64,000 bases of DNA, taken from contig NZ_VUNR01000003.1 in the NCBI RefSeq assembly GCF_009695585.1, forward strand, positions 62,001 through 126,000, read 5' to 3'. Under the pieces are notes generated by a model, which was not told the origin of the DNA, made no database searches, and saw nothing but the letters and a program-made list of their open reading frames with translations. Position 1 is the first letter of the stretch. Every line of letters starts with the position of its first letter. The translations under genes and the position numbers were made by a program. Of the stretch, positions 49,246 to 59,020 are shown in pieces. The DNA is from Anaerovibrio slackiae. GTDB lineage: Bacteria > Bacillota > Negativicutes > Selenomonadales > Selenomonadaceae.

Positions 49246-49473
49246 TTGAAATCAGATTTACTGGATGAGAATGAAAAGGAATACTACAAGCGGATATATG
49301 CAAGAGACATAGCGTTGCAGGAGCAGGATTTGGCAAAGGCTATGGAAGCTTTCAAGCAGATAGAGGAGCTTGCCTATAGCAGCGAGTTTGAGCAGAGGCA
49401 GATAAATAAAGTGTGGAAATATGGAATTGGCTTTTGTGGCAAGAAGATATGTTTATACACAGATGAGGCGTAA
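49246..49473 (+). CDS. Small hypothetical protein before fliC
   Basis: A 75-residue frame starts at TTG 49246 and is rich in charged helix-forming residues (EYYKRIYARDIALQEQDLAKAMEAFKQIEELAY). No ribosome-binding site is evident, so it may be a remnant or start differently. I do not recognise it. It lies between the flagellar terminator and the fliC promoter; a flagellar link is only positional. Confidence 0.4.
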   Translation: MKSDLLDENEKEYYKRIYARDIALQEQDLAKAMEAFKQIEELAYSSEFEQRQINKVWKYGIGFCGKKICLYTDEA

Positions 49474-49491
49474 AAATTTTTTTAGGTGATT

Positions 49492-49518
49492 TAAGTAGCC
49501 GGAATGATGTTACGATAA
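49492..49518 (+). promoter_or_regulatory. Sigma-28-type promoter of fliC
   Basis: TAAG (49492-49495), 15 bases, then TACGATAA (49511-49518) approximates the FliA consensus TAAA-N15-GCCGATAA. It leaves a leader of about 125 bases before the fliC start. Confidence 0.6.
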
Positions 49519-49603
49519 TATAAATGACAACGGCAAAAGGTACTTCTCAGGTGGCTAGCAACCAGCAGGAGTATTGATATTTTGCAAAAAATTTCATAGG
49601 TAA

Positions 49604-49617
49604 TGGCATGGATGCCA
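49604..49617 (+). promoter_or_regulatory. Candidate CsrA-binding hairpin in the fliC leader
   Basis: TGGCATGGATGCCA folds with a GGCA/TGCC stem and a TGGA loop; CATGGATG matches the core of the CsrA consensus. A second GGA lies in the AAGGAGGAA Shine-Dalgarno at 49636-49644. Bacillus hag mRNA has the same two-site layout. Confidence 0.55.
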
Positions 49618-49650
49618 AAAAACTTGTTGACAACCAAGGAGGAAATTATC

Positions 49651-50949
49651 ATGGCAATGGTAGTAAAGAACAACATGTCCGCATTGACCACTTTGAACAC
49701 CCTGAACAAGAACACCAATGCACTCTCCAAGAGCTTGCAGAAGGTTTCTTCCGGTATGAAGATCAACAGCGCAGCTGATGATGCTTCCGGCTACGCTATT
49801 TCCGAGCGTATGCGCGTTCAGATTCGTTCTTTGGATCAGGCAAACAGCAACGCGCAGAACGGCGGTTCTATGATGAAGGTTGCTGAGGGTGCTGTAAGCT
49901 CTACTGTAGAGATCCTGAAGACTCTGAAGGAGAAGGCAGTAAACGCAGCCAACGACACCAACACTGATGCTGACCGTGCGACTATCCAGAAGGAAATGGA
50001 TCAGTCCATCGACCAGATCAACGATAACGCAAACGTAACATTCAATGGTCAGTACCTGGTAGATGGTTCCAAGAATAAGGCAACTAATCAGACCACTACT
50101 TTGATGACCAACCAGAGCCTGTCTACTGATACTACAAAGAGTATGGCTTTGACTGCATTGGCAGCTCGTAACGGTGATGGCTTGAACATTCATTCCACGG
50201 ATACTGTTACTATTTCTTATGTAAAGAATGGTAAGACTTATACTGATTCTACCCAGGTTGGTAGCAAGAAGCTGGATGCTGTTATTAGCTCGTTGACCAA
50301 TGGTGCGGTTACTGTTAAGGAACAGGGTACTTTCATTGGTATCGATGGTTCCGGCAACACCGTAGCTACTGCTTCCAACCAGAAGGCTATCACTATCACT
50401 TCTGTTTCCGGCGGCATTGCAGGTCAGATTGCAGGCTTCACCATGTACATTACCGATAACAAGGGCAATGTAAACAAGTCCGCTAACGCAGCTCTGGATG
50501 CTTTCGATGAGTCTCTCCGTGCTCAGAACAAGTCCGAGGACAACTCCATCGTTATGCAGATTGGCACCAAGGCCGGCCAGTCCATCAATGTTGGCCTGAC
50601 CGACATGAAGGCTACCGCTCTGGGCTTGCAGGGTGATGATGGCAAGACTTTGTCCATCGGCAACCAGGAGAATGCAAATGCAGCTATCAATGTTCTGGAT
50701 GCAGCTATCCAGAAGGCTCTTGACCAGCAGACCACTATTGGTTCCATTGAGTCCCGTCTGGAGTACACTCAGTCCAACTTGACTACTGCCAGCGAGAACG
50801 TAACTGCTGCTGAGTCCACTATCCGCGATGCTGATATGGCTAAGGAAATGACCGAGTACACCAAGAACAACGTTCTGATGCAGGCTGCGCAGTCCATGCT
50901 GGCACAGGCAAATCAGAGCAGTTCCAACGTACTCAGCCTGCTCCAGTAA
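49651..50949 (+). CDS. fliC: Flagellin
   Basis: The 432-residue protein has full D0/D1 ends (VKNNMSALTTLNTLNKNT, SGMKINSAADDASGYAISERMR; IESRLEYTQSNLTTASEN, DADMAKEMTEYTKNNVLMQAAQSMLAQANQ) and a threonine/serine/lysine-rich central domain that offers O-glycosylation sites. Codon use looks strongly optimised. ATG 49651 follows AAGGAGG; a frame open to 49603 includes the regulatory hairpin and is not used. A sigma-28 promoter and a strong terminator make it monocistronic. Glycosyltransferase genes start 180 bases downstream. Confidence 0.96.
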   Translation: MAMVVKNNMSALTTLNTLNKNTNALSKSLQKVSSGMKINSAADDASGYAISERMRVQIRSLDQANSNAQNGGSMMKVAEGAVSSTVEILKTLKEKAVNAANDTNTDADRATIQKEMDQSIDQINDNANVTFNGQYLVDGSKNKATNQTTTLMTNQSLSTDTTKSMALTALAARNGDGLNIHSTDTVTISYVKNGKTYTDSTQVGSKKLDAVISSLTNGAVTVKEQGTFIGIDGSGNTVATASNQKAITITSVSGGIAGQIAGFTMYITDNKGNVNKSANAALDAFDESLRAQNKSEDNSIVMQIGTKAGQSINVGLTDMKATALGLQGDDGKTLSIGNQENANAAINVLDAAIQKALDQQTTIGSIESRLEYTQSNLTTASENVTAAESTIRDADMAKEMTEYTKNNVLMQAAQSMLAQANQSSSNVLSLLQ

Positions 50950-51006
50950 TCTGGCAGCATGCTTGCACGAAACTGAATTTGTTTCGGGTGCTTGGCATCT
51001 GTTTGG

Positions 51007-51033
51007 GGAGCCACCTTCGGGTGGCTCCTTTTT
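51007..51033 (+). terminator. Terminator of fliC
   Basis: GGAGCCACC-TTCG-GGTGGCTCC is a perfect stem followed by TTTTTGG. Confidence 0.93.
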
Positions 51034-51128
51034 GGTATGCAAATTCAAGATGTTCGGGAAAGTCTACGATAATCTTATTGACGGTTTGATTTACGTAATG
51101 TGCAATGGTTAGCAGCTGGGAGAGATTT

Positions 51129-53651
51129 ATGAAAATATCGGCGTGTTATATAGTTAAGGATGAAGAAAAAAACTTGGCACAGTCCATAGGCAGCTTGCGA
51201 GACGCGGTGGACGAGATTATCGTGGCAGATACTGGCTCGGAGGATAATACCATAGCGGTTGCCAGGCAACTGGGGGCAGCTGTGTACAGCTTTCCGTGGC
51301 AGGAGGATTTTGCGGCAGCCAGGAATTTTGCTCTGTCAAGGGCTACAGGGGACTGGCTGATTCTGCTGGATGCGGACGAATACTTTACGGAAAGCACGGC
51401 GGGGAATATCCGAAGCCTGCTGGCAGGTGCAGCACAGGATGTCAACGGGCTGTTGATACAGATGGTGAACTATGATACGGACAGGCAGGAGGAGCAAGAC
51501 AGGTTTTATCAGCTCCGCATTGTCAGAAATCTGCCGGGGCTGGCATATCATGGGATTATTCATGAGCGGCTGCGGCTCAGGGGGGGCGATATTCCGGGGA
51601 TAGCCCTGGTAAAGAGCCATCTGCTGGAGATTTACCATACAGGCTACAGAACAGGGACCTCGGAGTTCAAGAAAAGGCGCAATCTACGGCTGTTGCAGAA
51701 GGCTCTGGCAGCAGGCAGCAGTGAGGCGGAATTGTCCCTGTATCTTTGTGTCACTTATGCCGCCCTGAAGGAATGGGACAAGGCACTGTATTATGGCTGG
51801 CTGAATGTGCATCAGGGGCGCAGCAGTGTTACCTATGCAGCCCAGTGCCATCGCATCCTGCTGGAGTATTATGCCGATAAGGATACCTGGGAAGCCAGGG
51901 AGAGGCGGCTGGAGCTGGCGGAGCTGGCTGCCAGCCAGTTCCCGGAGCTGCCGGATTTTCATGCCGAGTACGGGGAGTGCCTCTTTCAGTGGCGGAGGTA
52001 TGATGAGGCAGCTAGGGAGCTGCAGCAGGCACTGGCTTTGTGGGACGGCTATGATGGGCTGGAGCCATGCCTTTTGACACAGGAGCATATAGATGTGATG
52101 GAGAAGCGCAGGGAATTATTTGCCGCAAGAGCGGCAGCACAGGCAAATCTGCGCATTACGGCATGCATCATCTGCAAAAACGAGGCAGGCAATATGCCCA
52201 AATGGCTGGATAATGCTTGCGTATATGCTGACGAGATAGTGGCAGTTGATACGGGTTCTACGGATGGCACAGTGAACATCCTGGCTGACAGGGGCGTATC
52301 ATACTACGAGTATCAGTGGCAGGAGGATTTCGGGGCAGCCAGGAATTTTGCCATGGAAAAGGCAACAGGCGATGTGACTGTCTTTCTGGATGCGGATGAA
52401 ACCTTCAGGTATCCGGCAAGCGTCAGGGGCAGTCTCAGCAGGCTCTGGGAGAACAGGGATGACTGGGATGTAGTGGTGGTTGACCTGCACAATATCGATG
52501 TGGATAACAACAATAATCTCATCAATACCAATCAGGTGGTGCGCATCCTGAAAAACAAGGCAGGGCTTTGCTATGCCGGGGCTGTCCATGAGCAGGTTGC
52601 CGATAGCAGGTGTCCTGGGAGGCAGCTTCGCTGCACCTATGGGGATGGGCTGCTGGCTGTGGAGCATACAGGTTATTCATCCGGGATAATCCGGCAGAAG
52701 CTGGCAAGAAATCTGAGCCTGCTGATCAAGGTTATCAATGAAGGTGCGGATATAGAGCTTTATTATGGCAATCTGGCAGGCTGCTATTTTGGCATGGGGG
52801 AATACAGTCGGGCACTGGATTATGCGCTGCTGGCCATTCAGTCAGGGTATCAGCCTGTCCACAATTGTGGTGATAATTATTGGATAGCTTTGGAATCTAT
52901 GGAGGAACTGGGGTATGGCTATGATGACAGGCTGGCAGTGGCGGAGGTGGCAAGGCAGGAACTGTCGGAGGTGCCTGATTTCTGGGGCTACAAGGGGTAC
53001 TATCTGGCCAGGCAGGGACATTGGGCTTCCGGCAGGGACAATCTGGCAAAGGCATTTGATTTGCATCAGTCAGGCAGCAATGGACATGCGGCAACCCATT
53101 TTCCGCAGCTTTATTGCCAGTTCAGGACTTATATGGCAGAGTGCTATTTCCATCTGGGGGAGTGGCAGCTGGCAGAGGCGATGTATCTGGAGGTTCTGCG
53201 TCTGAACAGGTGGTATGAAGCGGCGATTTCGGGCTATCTTGATATGGGAGCAGACAGGGCAGCACTGTATGAATTATATGCTTCGGCAGAGGAACGAAAG
53301 GCTTTAGAGAGGCTGCTGGACAGGCATGGCTTCGGAGCTGGAAGTCAGCCGGAGGACTGGGATGTGCGTAAGGCTATGACCGCCTTGGTAGAAAATATGC
53401 AGTATTTATTTGTCAGCTTGCTGGGGCGGCAGCCGGACTTTGCCTCAGCTATGTTCAAGGAACAGATTGGGCTGCTGCCGGAGGGCTTGCAGAGGCTGGT
53501 GCTGGCCTATCATGGGCGGCTTGAGGATGCAGGACAGCTGGAGCAGAGCGATTATCAAAGCATGATGTCTGCGGTGACCGACTGGGGGACTGCGGAGATT
53601 ATAGAGGCATACAGGAATTTGGGAAAGGTTTTTGGTGAGGCTGGAGTATGA
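51129..53651 (+). CDS. Tandem GT2 glycosyltransferase with repeat regions
   Basis: The 840-residue protein contains two GT-A domains of the SunS-like glycan/peptide type. Domain one starts KISACYIVKDEE with WLILLDADEYF; domain two starts at about 343 (LRITACIICKNEAGNMPKWLD) with FLDADETF. After each comes a helical, TPR-like stretch (ALDYALLAIQSGYQ..., AEAMYLEVLRLNRW). SunS-type enzymes glycosylate peptide side chains, so its place directly after fliC suggests flagellin O-glycosylation. ATG 51129 follows GGGAGAG. It overlaps the next gene by 4 bases. No signal peptide; action is cytoplasmic, before export. Confidence 0.85.
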   Translation: MKISACYIVKDEEKNLAQSIGSLRDAVDEIIVADTGSEDNTIAVARQLGAAVYSFPWQEDFAAARNFALSRATGDWLILLDADEYFTESTAGNIRSLLAGAAQDVNGLLIQMVNYDTDRQEEQDRFYQLRIVRNLPGLAYHGIIHERLRLRGGDIPGIALVKSHLLEIYHTGYRTGTSEFKKRRNLRLLQKALAAGSSEAELSLYLCVTYAALKEWDKALYYGWLNVHQGRSSVTYAAQCHRILLEYYADKDTWEARERRLELAELAASQFPELPDFHAEYGECLFQWRRYDEAARELQQALALWDGYDGLEPCLLTQEHIDVMEKRRELFAARAAAQANLRITACIICKNEAGNMPKWLDNACVYADEIVAVDTGSTDGTVNILADRGVSYYEYQWQEDFGAARNFAMEKATGDVTVFLDADETFRYPASVRGSLSRLWENRDDWDVVVVDLHNIDVDNNNNLINTNQVVRILKNKAGLCYAGAVHEQVADSRCPGRQLRCTYGDGLLAVEHTGYSSGIIRQKLARNLSLLIKVINEGADIELYYGNLAGCYFGMGEYSRALDYALLAIQSGYQPVHNCGDNYWIALESMEELGYGYDDRLAVAEVARQELSEVPDFWGYKGYYLARQGHWASGRDNLAKAFDLHQSGSNGHAATHFPQLYCQFRTYMAECYFHLGEWQLAEAMYLEVLRLNRWYEAAISGYLDMGADRAALYELYASAEERKALERLLDRHGFGAGSQPEDWDVRKAMTALVENMQYLFVSLLGRQPDFASAMFKEQIGLLPEGLQRLVLAYHGRLEDAGQLEQSDYQSMMSAVTDWGTAEIIEAYRNLGKVFGEAGV

Positions 53652-56200
53652 GAGCAGGCAGGGTGAAGCCCACAGGGGCTGGTACGGGAAGGGACATGAA
53701 GCTTTCCGCTTGTGTCATAGTGAAAAATGAGGCGGCCAATCTGCCCAAATGGCTGGAATGCATGGGGCAGATTGCTGATGAGATGATTGTGGCAGATACC
53801 GGCTCTACAGATGATACGGTGGCTATCGCGGAGGCGGCAGGGGCAAAGGTCTGCCATTTTGCCTGGTGCAATGATTTTGCGGCAGCCAAGAATTATGCTT
53901 TGGAGCATGCTACAGGGGACTGGATATTGTTTTTGGATGCGGATGAATATTTTTCCAGTGAAAGCATGAAGATTTTACGGCGGGAAATGGTACAGTATCA
54001 TCGTGACAGGACTGTAGGGATTGTTTTATGCCGCCTGATTAATATCGACAAGGATAATAACAACAAAATCGTTGATACCATGCTGCAGAGCAGGATTTTT
54101 CGCAATTTGCCCCACATCAGATTTGAGGGATGTATACATGAACATCTCATCAATACCAAGGGAAATTTGAAAATGGTTTGCAATAATCAGCTGATAATCT
54201 ATCATACCGGCTATGCTGCCACCACCTTTCAGCTCAAGGCAAGGCGCAATCTGGTCCTGCTGAAGGAAAAGCTGGCGTCAGCCAGTACGCAGAAGGAAAG
54301 GGATGAGCTGGCACCTTATCTGATGGATGCCTATCACTCCTTGGAGGATTATGAAAAAGCTGTCCGATATGCCAGGCAGGCAATAGCTGCCCATATCAGG
54401 CTGATTGGCATGGAAGGATATCTCTATGAAGCCTTGTTCAGTGCCAGCCAGCGGCTGGGGAAAAGCCGGGAGGAACTCTTTGCCATTTTGGATGAGGCTA
54501 TGGGAGTATATCCGGATGAGGCGGCGTTCATCATCGAGAAGGGGGATCTATACTGGCAGTCTGGCGAGCTCTCAGAGGCGGAGCAATGCATGCTGCGGGG
54601 GCTGGAGCTGCGGAAGCGGTTTGAGCGCAAGCTGTCCCAGGGGCAGTTTTTGACGGATAATTCCCTGCGGCTTTTGCCGTATGCCTATCAAGTACTGGGA
54701 GATATTGCATACAGGCGGAAGGATTTAGCTGCTGCAAGTGATTATTTCTTTAGGGGGCTGCAGGAGTACAAGTATAGTGAGGCACTTCTGGCAGGGCTGC
54801 TGGACTGTATAGGCGGCAATGAACCTGCAGAGATTGTCCAGCTTTTGAATACTATGTACAGCCCCAGGGAGGATGCCGTCTTTTTGGTCAATGCCTTGAA
54901 GGGCAAGGCTGATAAAAGAGTATTGCTGTATTATGCCGGGGGTGATGGCAGTATATCACCAGTGAAAAAATACCTGCTGGCAGACAGGTTTGATGCGGCG
55001 GCGGTGGAGGCTGCTGCCAATATTCGGCGGCTGGCAGGGGCTTTGATATGCGGCAGCATAAGGGACAGCTTGAAATATAACAGGGCAGGGCAGGCTCAGC
55101 CTGCTGACGAGTATGCAGGCTTGCAGGCTGCCAAAATGCAGGAAAATAAAGCTATGCTGCAGCTGATTTTATCACCTAAGCATAAGGAACTGGTGAATAG
55201 TGGTCAGCCGGAAAGGGACAGCTTCGTGGGCAGGGAGGTTCTGCGCAGGCTGGCAGCCATGGATATTTCTGCCGGAGCGGAGTGTTATCTGGACAACCGG
55301 CAGTATCCGCTGGTCAGCATTATGATACCTACCTACAATCGGCCGGATTTGTTTGAGCAGACCTTGCAGAGTGCCCTGGCACAGACCTATCCTAACGTGG
55401 AAATACTGGTCACGGATAACAGCACAAATGAGGATACGTGTCTTCTGATGGAAAAATATGTGGAGGATGTCCGTATCAGGTATTTTCGCAACAGGGATGC
55501 CAGTAGCAAGGCGGATAATTTCCGTCCTTTTGAGCAGATGGCACGGGGAGAATATCTGCAATGGTGCATGGATGATGATGTGCTGGCACCTAATAAGCTG
55601 GCGGTGATGGTGCCGGTACTGCGTGACAATCCGGGGATTGCCCTGGTGACCTCCCAGCGCAGCGTGATTGATGCTGAAGGCAATATTCTGTCGGAAGAAG
55701 CGGTGCAGCTGATGGATAGCGGGGCAGCCTGGCAGTGTTATGGCGGCCGTGATGTGGGGCGTGTCATGCTATCTGGTACTAATAACTTTATCGGGGAGCC
55801 TTCCGCAGTGCTGTTCAGGCGGCGGGATTTGCAGCATCATTACTGGGCTGCTGACTGCCGGGGCTACAAGGCTGTCTCGGACGTGGCCATGTGGCTGGAG
55901 CTTTTGGAAAAGGGGGATATGGTGGTATTCCGTGAGTCCTTGAGCTATTATCGGCGGCATGACAGCCAGGAAGGGCAGCAGCCGGAGGTGGTGCTGCTGA
56001 GCCGCATGGAGTGGAATAGGCTTTTGGATGAATATGCAGACCGGCAGGCCTTTTTGGACGGAGCTGCCTTGCGGCAGGGCAAGCTGTCCCTGTGGCAGGA
56101 TTATCAAAAAATCAGGGAATATCCCAGCGTGCAGCAGGCAGGGAATTTTGCCGCGTATCGAGCCTGCATGGAGGCTATAGGCAGTCAGTATGGTAAATAA
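53648..56200 (+). CDS. Two-domain GT2 glycosyltransferase with repeat linker
   Basis: The 850-residue protein has an N-terminal GT2 domain like the preceding gene (KLSACVIVKNEAANLPKWLECMG, ILFLDADEYF), a helical repeat region (about 230-500), and a different C-terminal GT2 domain starting near 555 (LVSIMIPTYNRPDLFEQTLQSAL, YLQWCMDDDVLAPNKL) of the common sugar-transferase type. Two activities in one chain would extend a glycan stepwise. ATG 53648 overlaps the upstream stop (ATGA); ATG 53696 is a possible shorter start but its SD is too close. Confidence 0.83.
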   Translation: MRAGRVKPTGAGTGRDMKLSACVIVKNEAANLPKWLECMGQIADEMIVADTGSTDDTVAIAEAAGAKVCHFAWCNDFAAAKNYALEHATGDWILFLDADEYFSSESMKILRREMVQYHRDRTVGIVLCRLINIDKDNNNKIVDTMLQSRIFRNLPHIRFEGCIHEHLINTKGNLKMVCNNQLIIYHTGYAATTFQLKARRNLVLLKEKLASASTQKERDELAPYLMDAYHSLEDYEKAVRYARQAIAAHIRLIGMEGYLYEALFSASQRLGKSREELFAILDEAMGVYPDEAAFIIEKGDLYWQSGELSEAEQCMLRGLELRKRFERKLSQGQFLTDNSLRLLPYAYQVLGDIAYRRKDLAAASDYFFRGLQEYKYSEALLAGLLDCIGGNEPAEIVQLLNTMYSPREDAVFLVNALKGKADKRVLLYYAGGDGSISPVKKYLLADRFDAAAVEAAANIRRLAGALICGSIRDSLKYNRAGQAQPADEYAGLQAAKMQENKAMLQLILSPKHKELVNSGQPERDSFVGREVLRRLAAMDISAGAECYLDNRQYPLVSIMIPTYNRPDLFEQTLQSALAQTYPNVEILVTDNSTNEDTCLLMEKYVEDVRIRYFRNRDASSKADNFRPFEQMARGEYLQWCMDDDVLAPNKLAVMVPVLRDNPGIALVTSQRSVIDAEGNILSEEAVQLMDSGAAWQCYGGRDVGRVMLSGTNNFIGEPSAVLFRRRDLQHHYWAADCRGYKAVSDVAMWLELLEKGDMVVFRESLSYYRRHDSQEGQQPEVVLLSRMEWNRLLDEYADRQAFLDGAALRQGKLSLWQDYQKIREYPSVQQAGNFAAYRACMEAIGSQYGK

Positions 56201-57845
56201 TCATCAATCGTCTGTGACAGGTGTCAGCCGGGCGGATGAGCTGTGGCAGCAGGGCTTTGACAGGATGCAGCGGCAGGAGTATCCGGAGGCTGTCAGGCTG
56301 CTGCAGCAGGCCTTGGCTTTGGACCGGCAGCAGGGGGCAGGGCTTTCCCTGGAAATCATGCTCTATCTGGCAGAGGCGTACAAGCTGAACAATCAGCTGT
56401 GGCTGGCGGCAGATATGATTAATAAGGCATGTCATCAGCTGGCAAAGGAGCAGAACAGGGGCACAGCAGAATTTCAGCTGAGGCTCCGCATGCGGCAGGG
56501 AGAATACAATCGTGCCGCAGGCAATATCCCGGAGGCACTTGAGGGCTACAGCCAGTCGGCAGAGTTGTACGAGGCGAAGGATATCCGGCATCGTTCTGAT
56601 GCTTATGGTTCATGGCTTTTAACGCTGGCCTGTCTTGATGTGACGGCAAGGGAAATGCAGGCGGCATGCCTTGGCTACAATGAATTGTTTGCAGGGAACA
56701 GGGCATTGCTGCAAAGTGGCTCAGGCTGCTTGCCTGGCAGGCGTGAGGGCAGGAAAAAAATCCGGCTGGGGTATCTTTCTGCTGATTTTCGCCAGCATGT
56801 GATGTTTTCGTTTTATTATGTGATGCTGCAGGGCTACAACCGGGAAAGGTTTGAGGTGACCTGCTACAGCCTGGGGGAAAAAGCTGATGGATATACGGAG
56901 CATCTGAAGACGCTGGTGGATGGGTGGCAGGATGTGCAGGGAAAATCACTGCCGGAGCTGGCGGAGATTATCCGCCAGGACGGGATAGACATTTTGGTGG
57001 ATTTGTCCGGGCATAGCTCCGGCAGTGCCTTGCCGGTGTTTGCCCTGCGGCCTGCGCCTGTGCAGGTTTCAGGCCTGGGCTGGATGGAGTCCACGGGATT
57101 TTCCTGTACGGATTATCTTCTGACGGACAGGTATCTGGAGGGATTTGACGGAGAATATGAACAGTATCTGGCAGAAAAGCCTTTTTACCTGACCAGTCAG
57201 TTTTGCTACACAGGGCGCAGTGATGTGCCTGAGCCCGCCGGGGCTCCCTGCAGGGGGAAGGGATATGTTACCTTTGGTTCCTTTAATGCCTATTACAAGC
57301 TTACCCCGGAAGTGGTGGAGCTGTGGAGCAGAATTTTGCAGCTGGTGCCGGAGTCCAGGCTTTTGCTGAAATGTTATGCTTTTATAGATGGGAGGCTGCA
57401 AAGGGAGCTGATGGGCAGGTTTGCCAGATGGGGCATCGGGAATGAACGGCTGCTTTTTGAACCGGCTACTACTGATTATATGAACAGATATCTTGAGGTA
57501 GATATTGCCCTGGATACCTATCCATATACTGGCGGTGGCACTACACTGGATGCCCTGTATATGGGGGTGCCGGTTATCAGCATGCATGGGGAGCGGCGCA
57601 GCTCGCGCTTCGGGCTGAGCATATTGTCCAATGCAGGCCTTGGCATGCTGGCAGCAGCCTCGCCGGAGGAATATATCGGCCTGGCAACGGGGCTCGCTCA
57701 TGACTGGCAGCTTTTGGATGAGCTGCATTTCAATTTGCGGCTCATGCTGCAGGCTTCTGATATAATGAATGGGAAAAAGTATATGCAGGAGCTGGAGACC
57801 GGCTATGAAAATATAATGGCAAAATATAATAGCAGAGAAACTTAA
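56190..57845 (+). CDS. TPR-containing O-GlcNAc-transferase-like (GT41) enzyme
   Basis: The 551-residue protein has TPR-like repeats in residues 15-150 (LWQQGFDRMQRQEYPEAVRLLQQALAL). A GT41/SPINDLY catalytic part follows: IRLGYLSADFRQHVMFSFYYVML, DILVDLSGHSSGSALPVFALRPAPVQVSGLGWMESTG, YVTFGSFNAYYKLTPEVVELWSRIL, and DIALDTYPYTGGGTTLDALYMGVPVIS. Bacterial GT41 enzymes attach sugars to Ser/Thr of proteins including flagellin. ATG 56190 overlaps the previous gene by 11 bases, in one operon. Confidence 0.9.
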   Translation: MVNNHQSSVTGVSRADELWQQGFDRMQRQEYPEAVRLLQQALALDRQQGAGLSLEIMLYLAEAYKLNNQLWLAADMINKACHQLAKEQNRGTAEFQLRLRMRQGEYNRAAGNIPEALEGYSQSAELYEAKDIRHRSDAYGSWLLTLACLDVTAREMQAACLGYNELFAGNRALLQSGSGCLPGRREGRKKIRLGYLSADFRQHVMFSFYYVMLQGYNRERFEVTCYSLGEKADGYTEHLKTLVDGWQDVQGKSLPELAEIIRQDGIDILVDLSGHSSGSALPVFALRPAPVQVSGLGWMESTGFSCTDYLLTDRYLEGFDGEYEQYLAEKPFYLTSQFCYTGRSDVPEPAGAPCRGKGYVTFGSFNAYYKLTPEVVELWSRILQLVPESRLLLKCYAFIDGRLQRELMGRFARWGIGNERLLFEPATTDYMNRYLEVDIALDTYPYTGGGTTLDALYMGVPVISMHGERRSSRFGLSILSNAGLGMLAAASPEEYIGLATGLAHDWQLLDELHFNLRLMLQASDIMNGKKYMQELETGYENIMAKYNSRET

Positions 57846-57903
57846 TGTTAAGTGATAAAAATTCGATAATTAGTTCGAGAAAATATTTTTAGGGGGATTA
57901 TTC

Positions 57904-58971
57904 ATGGCTAAGATAAAAAATCGGATTGCCAACAAGCGCATGCAGAAAAAGGCTGAGGCACAGGATGCAGCTTTCAGGGATTTGAAGGCGGAGATGCAGC
58001 AGCTGATGGATACAGAGGATTATGTGGCTGCAATGGATGTAATGGCAGAGATTGCTGCCAATAAAAAGATTGATGCGGATGTTATGTACTGGGGAGCTGT
58101 CTGCTACTTCCGTACAGGGGATTATGAACGGGCTGCTAAATGGGTAAATAACGTGCTGACCTATGATAGCGGCAGCCTCAGGGCGAGGAGTCTGCTGGCT
58201 GCCATCTGCATTGGCGAGGGGCGCCGGGAAGACGGCATCAGGATTGCAGGATTTGTCCTGTCCAATGCCGGTGCTGGCCTGGCTGAGCAGGACAGGGAGT
58301 TTTTGCAGGAGGTGCTGGCACCGGTACGCTATGGCAGTGCCGATGTATTGGCACAGTATCCTCAGGTGAGGGAGTTCCTGGCGGAAACCAGTGATATCCA
58401 GTCTGCCCTGGATGTGGCAGCAGGCATGCCGGAGGTGGCTGACAGGCAGCCGGAAAGGGAGCAGGCTGAGGCTGATGCGGCAAAGCCGTCTGCGGTGGAA
58501 GCTCTTGCCAAGCTGCGCAGGATGCTGGAAAAGAGCAGGGCTGCCGGTCAGGAGCAGGTTCAGCCTGCAGAAGAAGTGCCTCAGGAGAGTTTTGTATTAA
58601 CAGATGAACAGGCGAGCAAGGTTCCTGCTGTTGAAGAACAGGAAAATGCAGAGGCTGCTGATGGGAATATAGCAGAGACAGGCTTCGATGTGGACAGCAC
58701 GGTGGAGAAGGTGCTGGCAAAAGCGATTTCCCTGTGTGAGAAAGTGAAGCTGCTGAATATTTTTGCCGGGGCATGTTATCAGGAGAATGACCACCAGTCT
58801 GCCTTTGATCTTTTGTCGGCTGCCTTGCAGCTGGATGGCTGCGATGCTGCTACCCTCAGAAATATGGCGTATGTGTGTCTGTCGGCTGGTGAGAAGGAGC
58901 AGGCACTTGCCTATGCAGCCAAGCTGCCGATGGCAGATTTTGGCTTGCTGTATGCATTGAAGCACAATTGA
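57904..58971 (+). CDS. TPR-like repeat protein of the glycosylation island
   Basis: The 355-residue protein has a basic N-terminal coil (KNRIANKRMQKKAEAQD), helical repeats (DYVAAMDVMAEIAANKKIDADVMYWGAVCYFRTGDYERAAKWVNNVL), a long acidic disordered linker (about 185-270), and a final pair of repeats (LLNIFAGACYQENDHQSAFDLLSAALQL). No enzyme motif. It may scaffold the glycosyltransferases or bind flagellin. ATG 57904 follows AGGGGG. Confidence 0.75.
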   Translation: MAKIKNRIANKRMQKKAEAQDAAFRDLKAEMQQLMDTEDYVAAMDVMAEIAANKKIDADVMYWGAVCYFRTGDYERAAKWVNNVLTYDSGSLRARSLLAAICIGEGRREDGIRIAGFVLSNAGAGLAEQDREFLQEVLAPVRYGSADVLAQYPQVREFLAETSDIQSALDVAAGMPEVADRQPEREQAEADAAKPSAVEALAKLRRMLEKSRAAGQEQVQPAEEVPQESFVLTDEQASKVPAVEEQENAEAADGNIAETGFDVDSTVEKVLAKAISLCEKVKLLNIFAGACYQENDHQSAFDLLSAALQLDGCDAATLRNMAYVCLSAGEKEQALAYAAKLPMADFGLLYALKHN

Positions 58972-59020
58972 ATAGCTTGATTATCCGCTGACAACAATAT
59001 TTTTGCAATGGTAGGATTTT

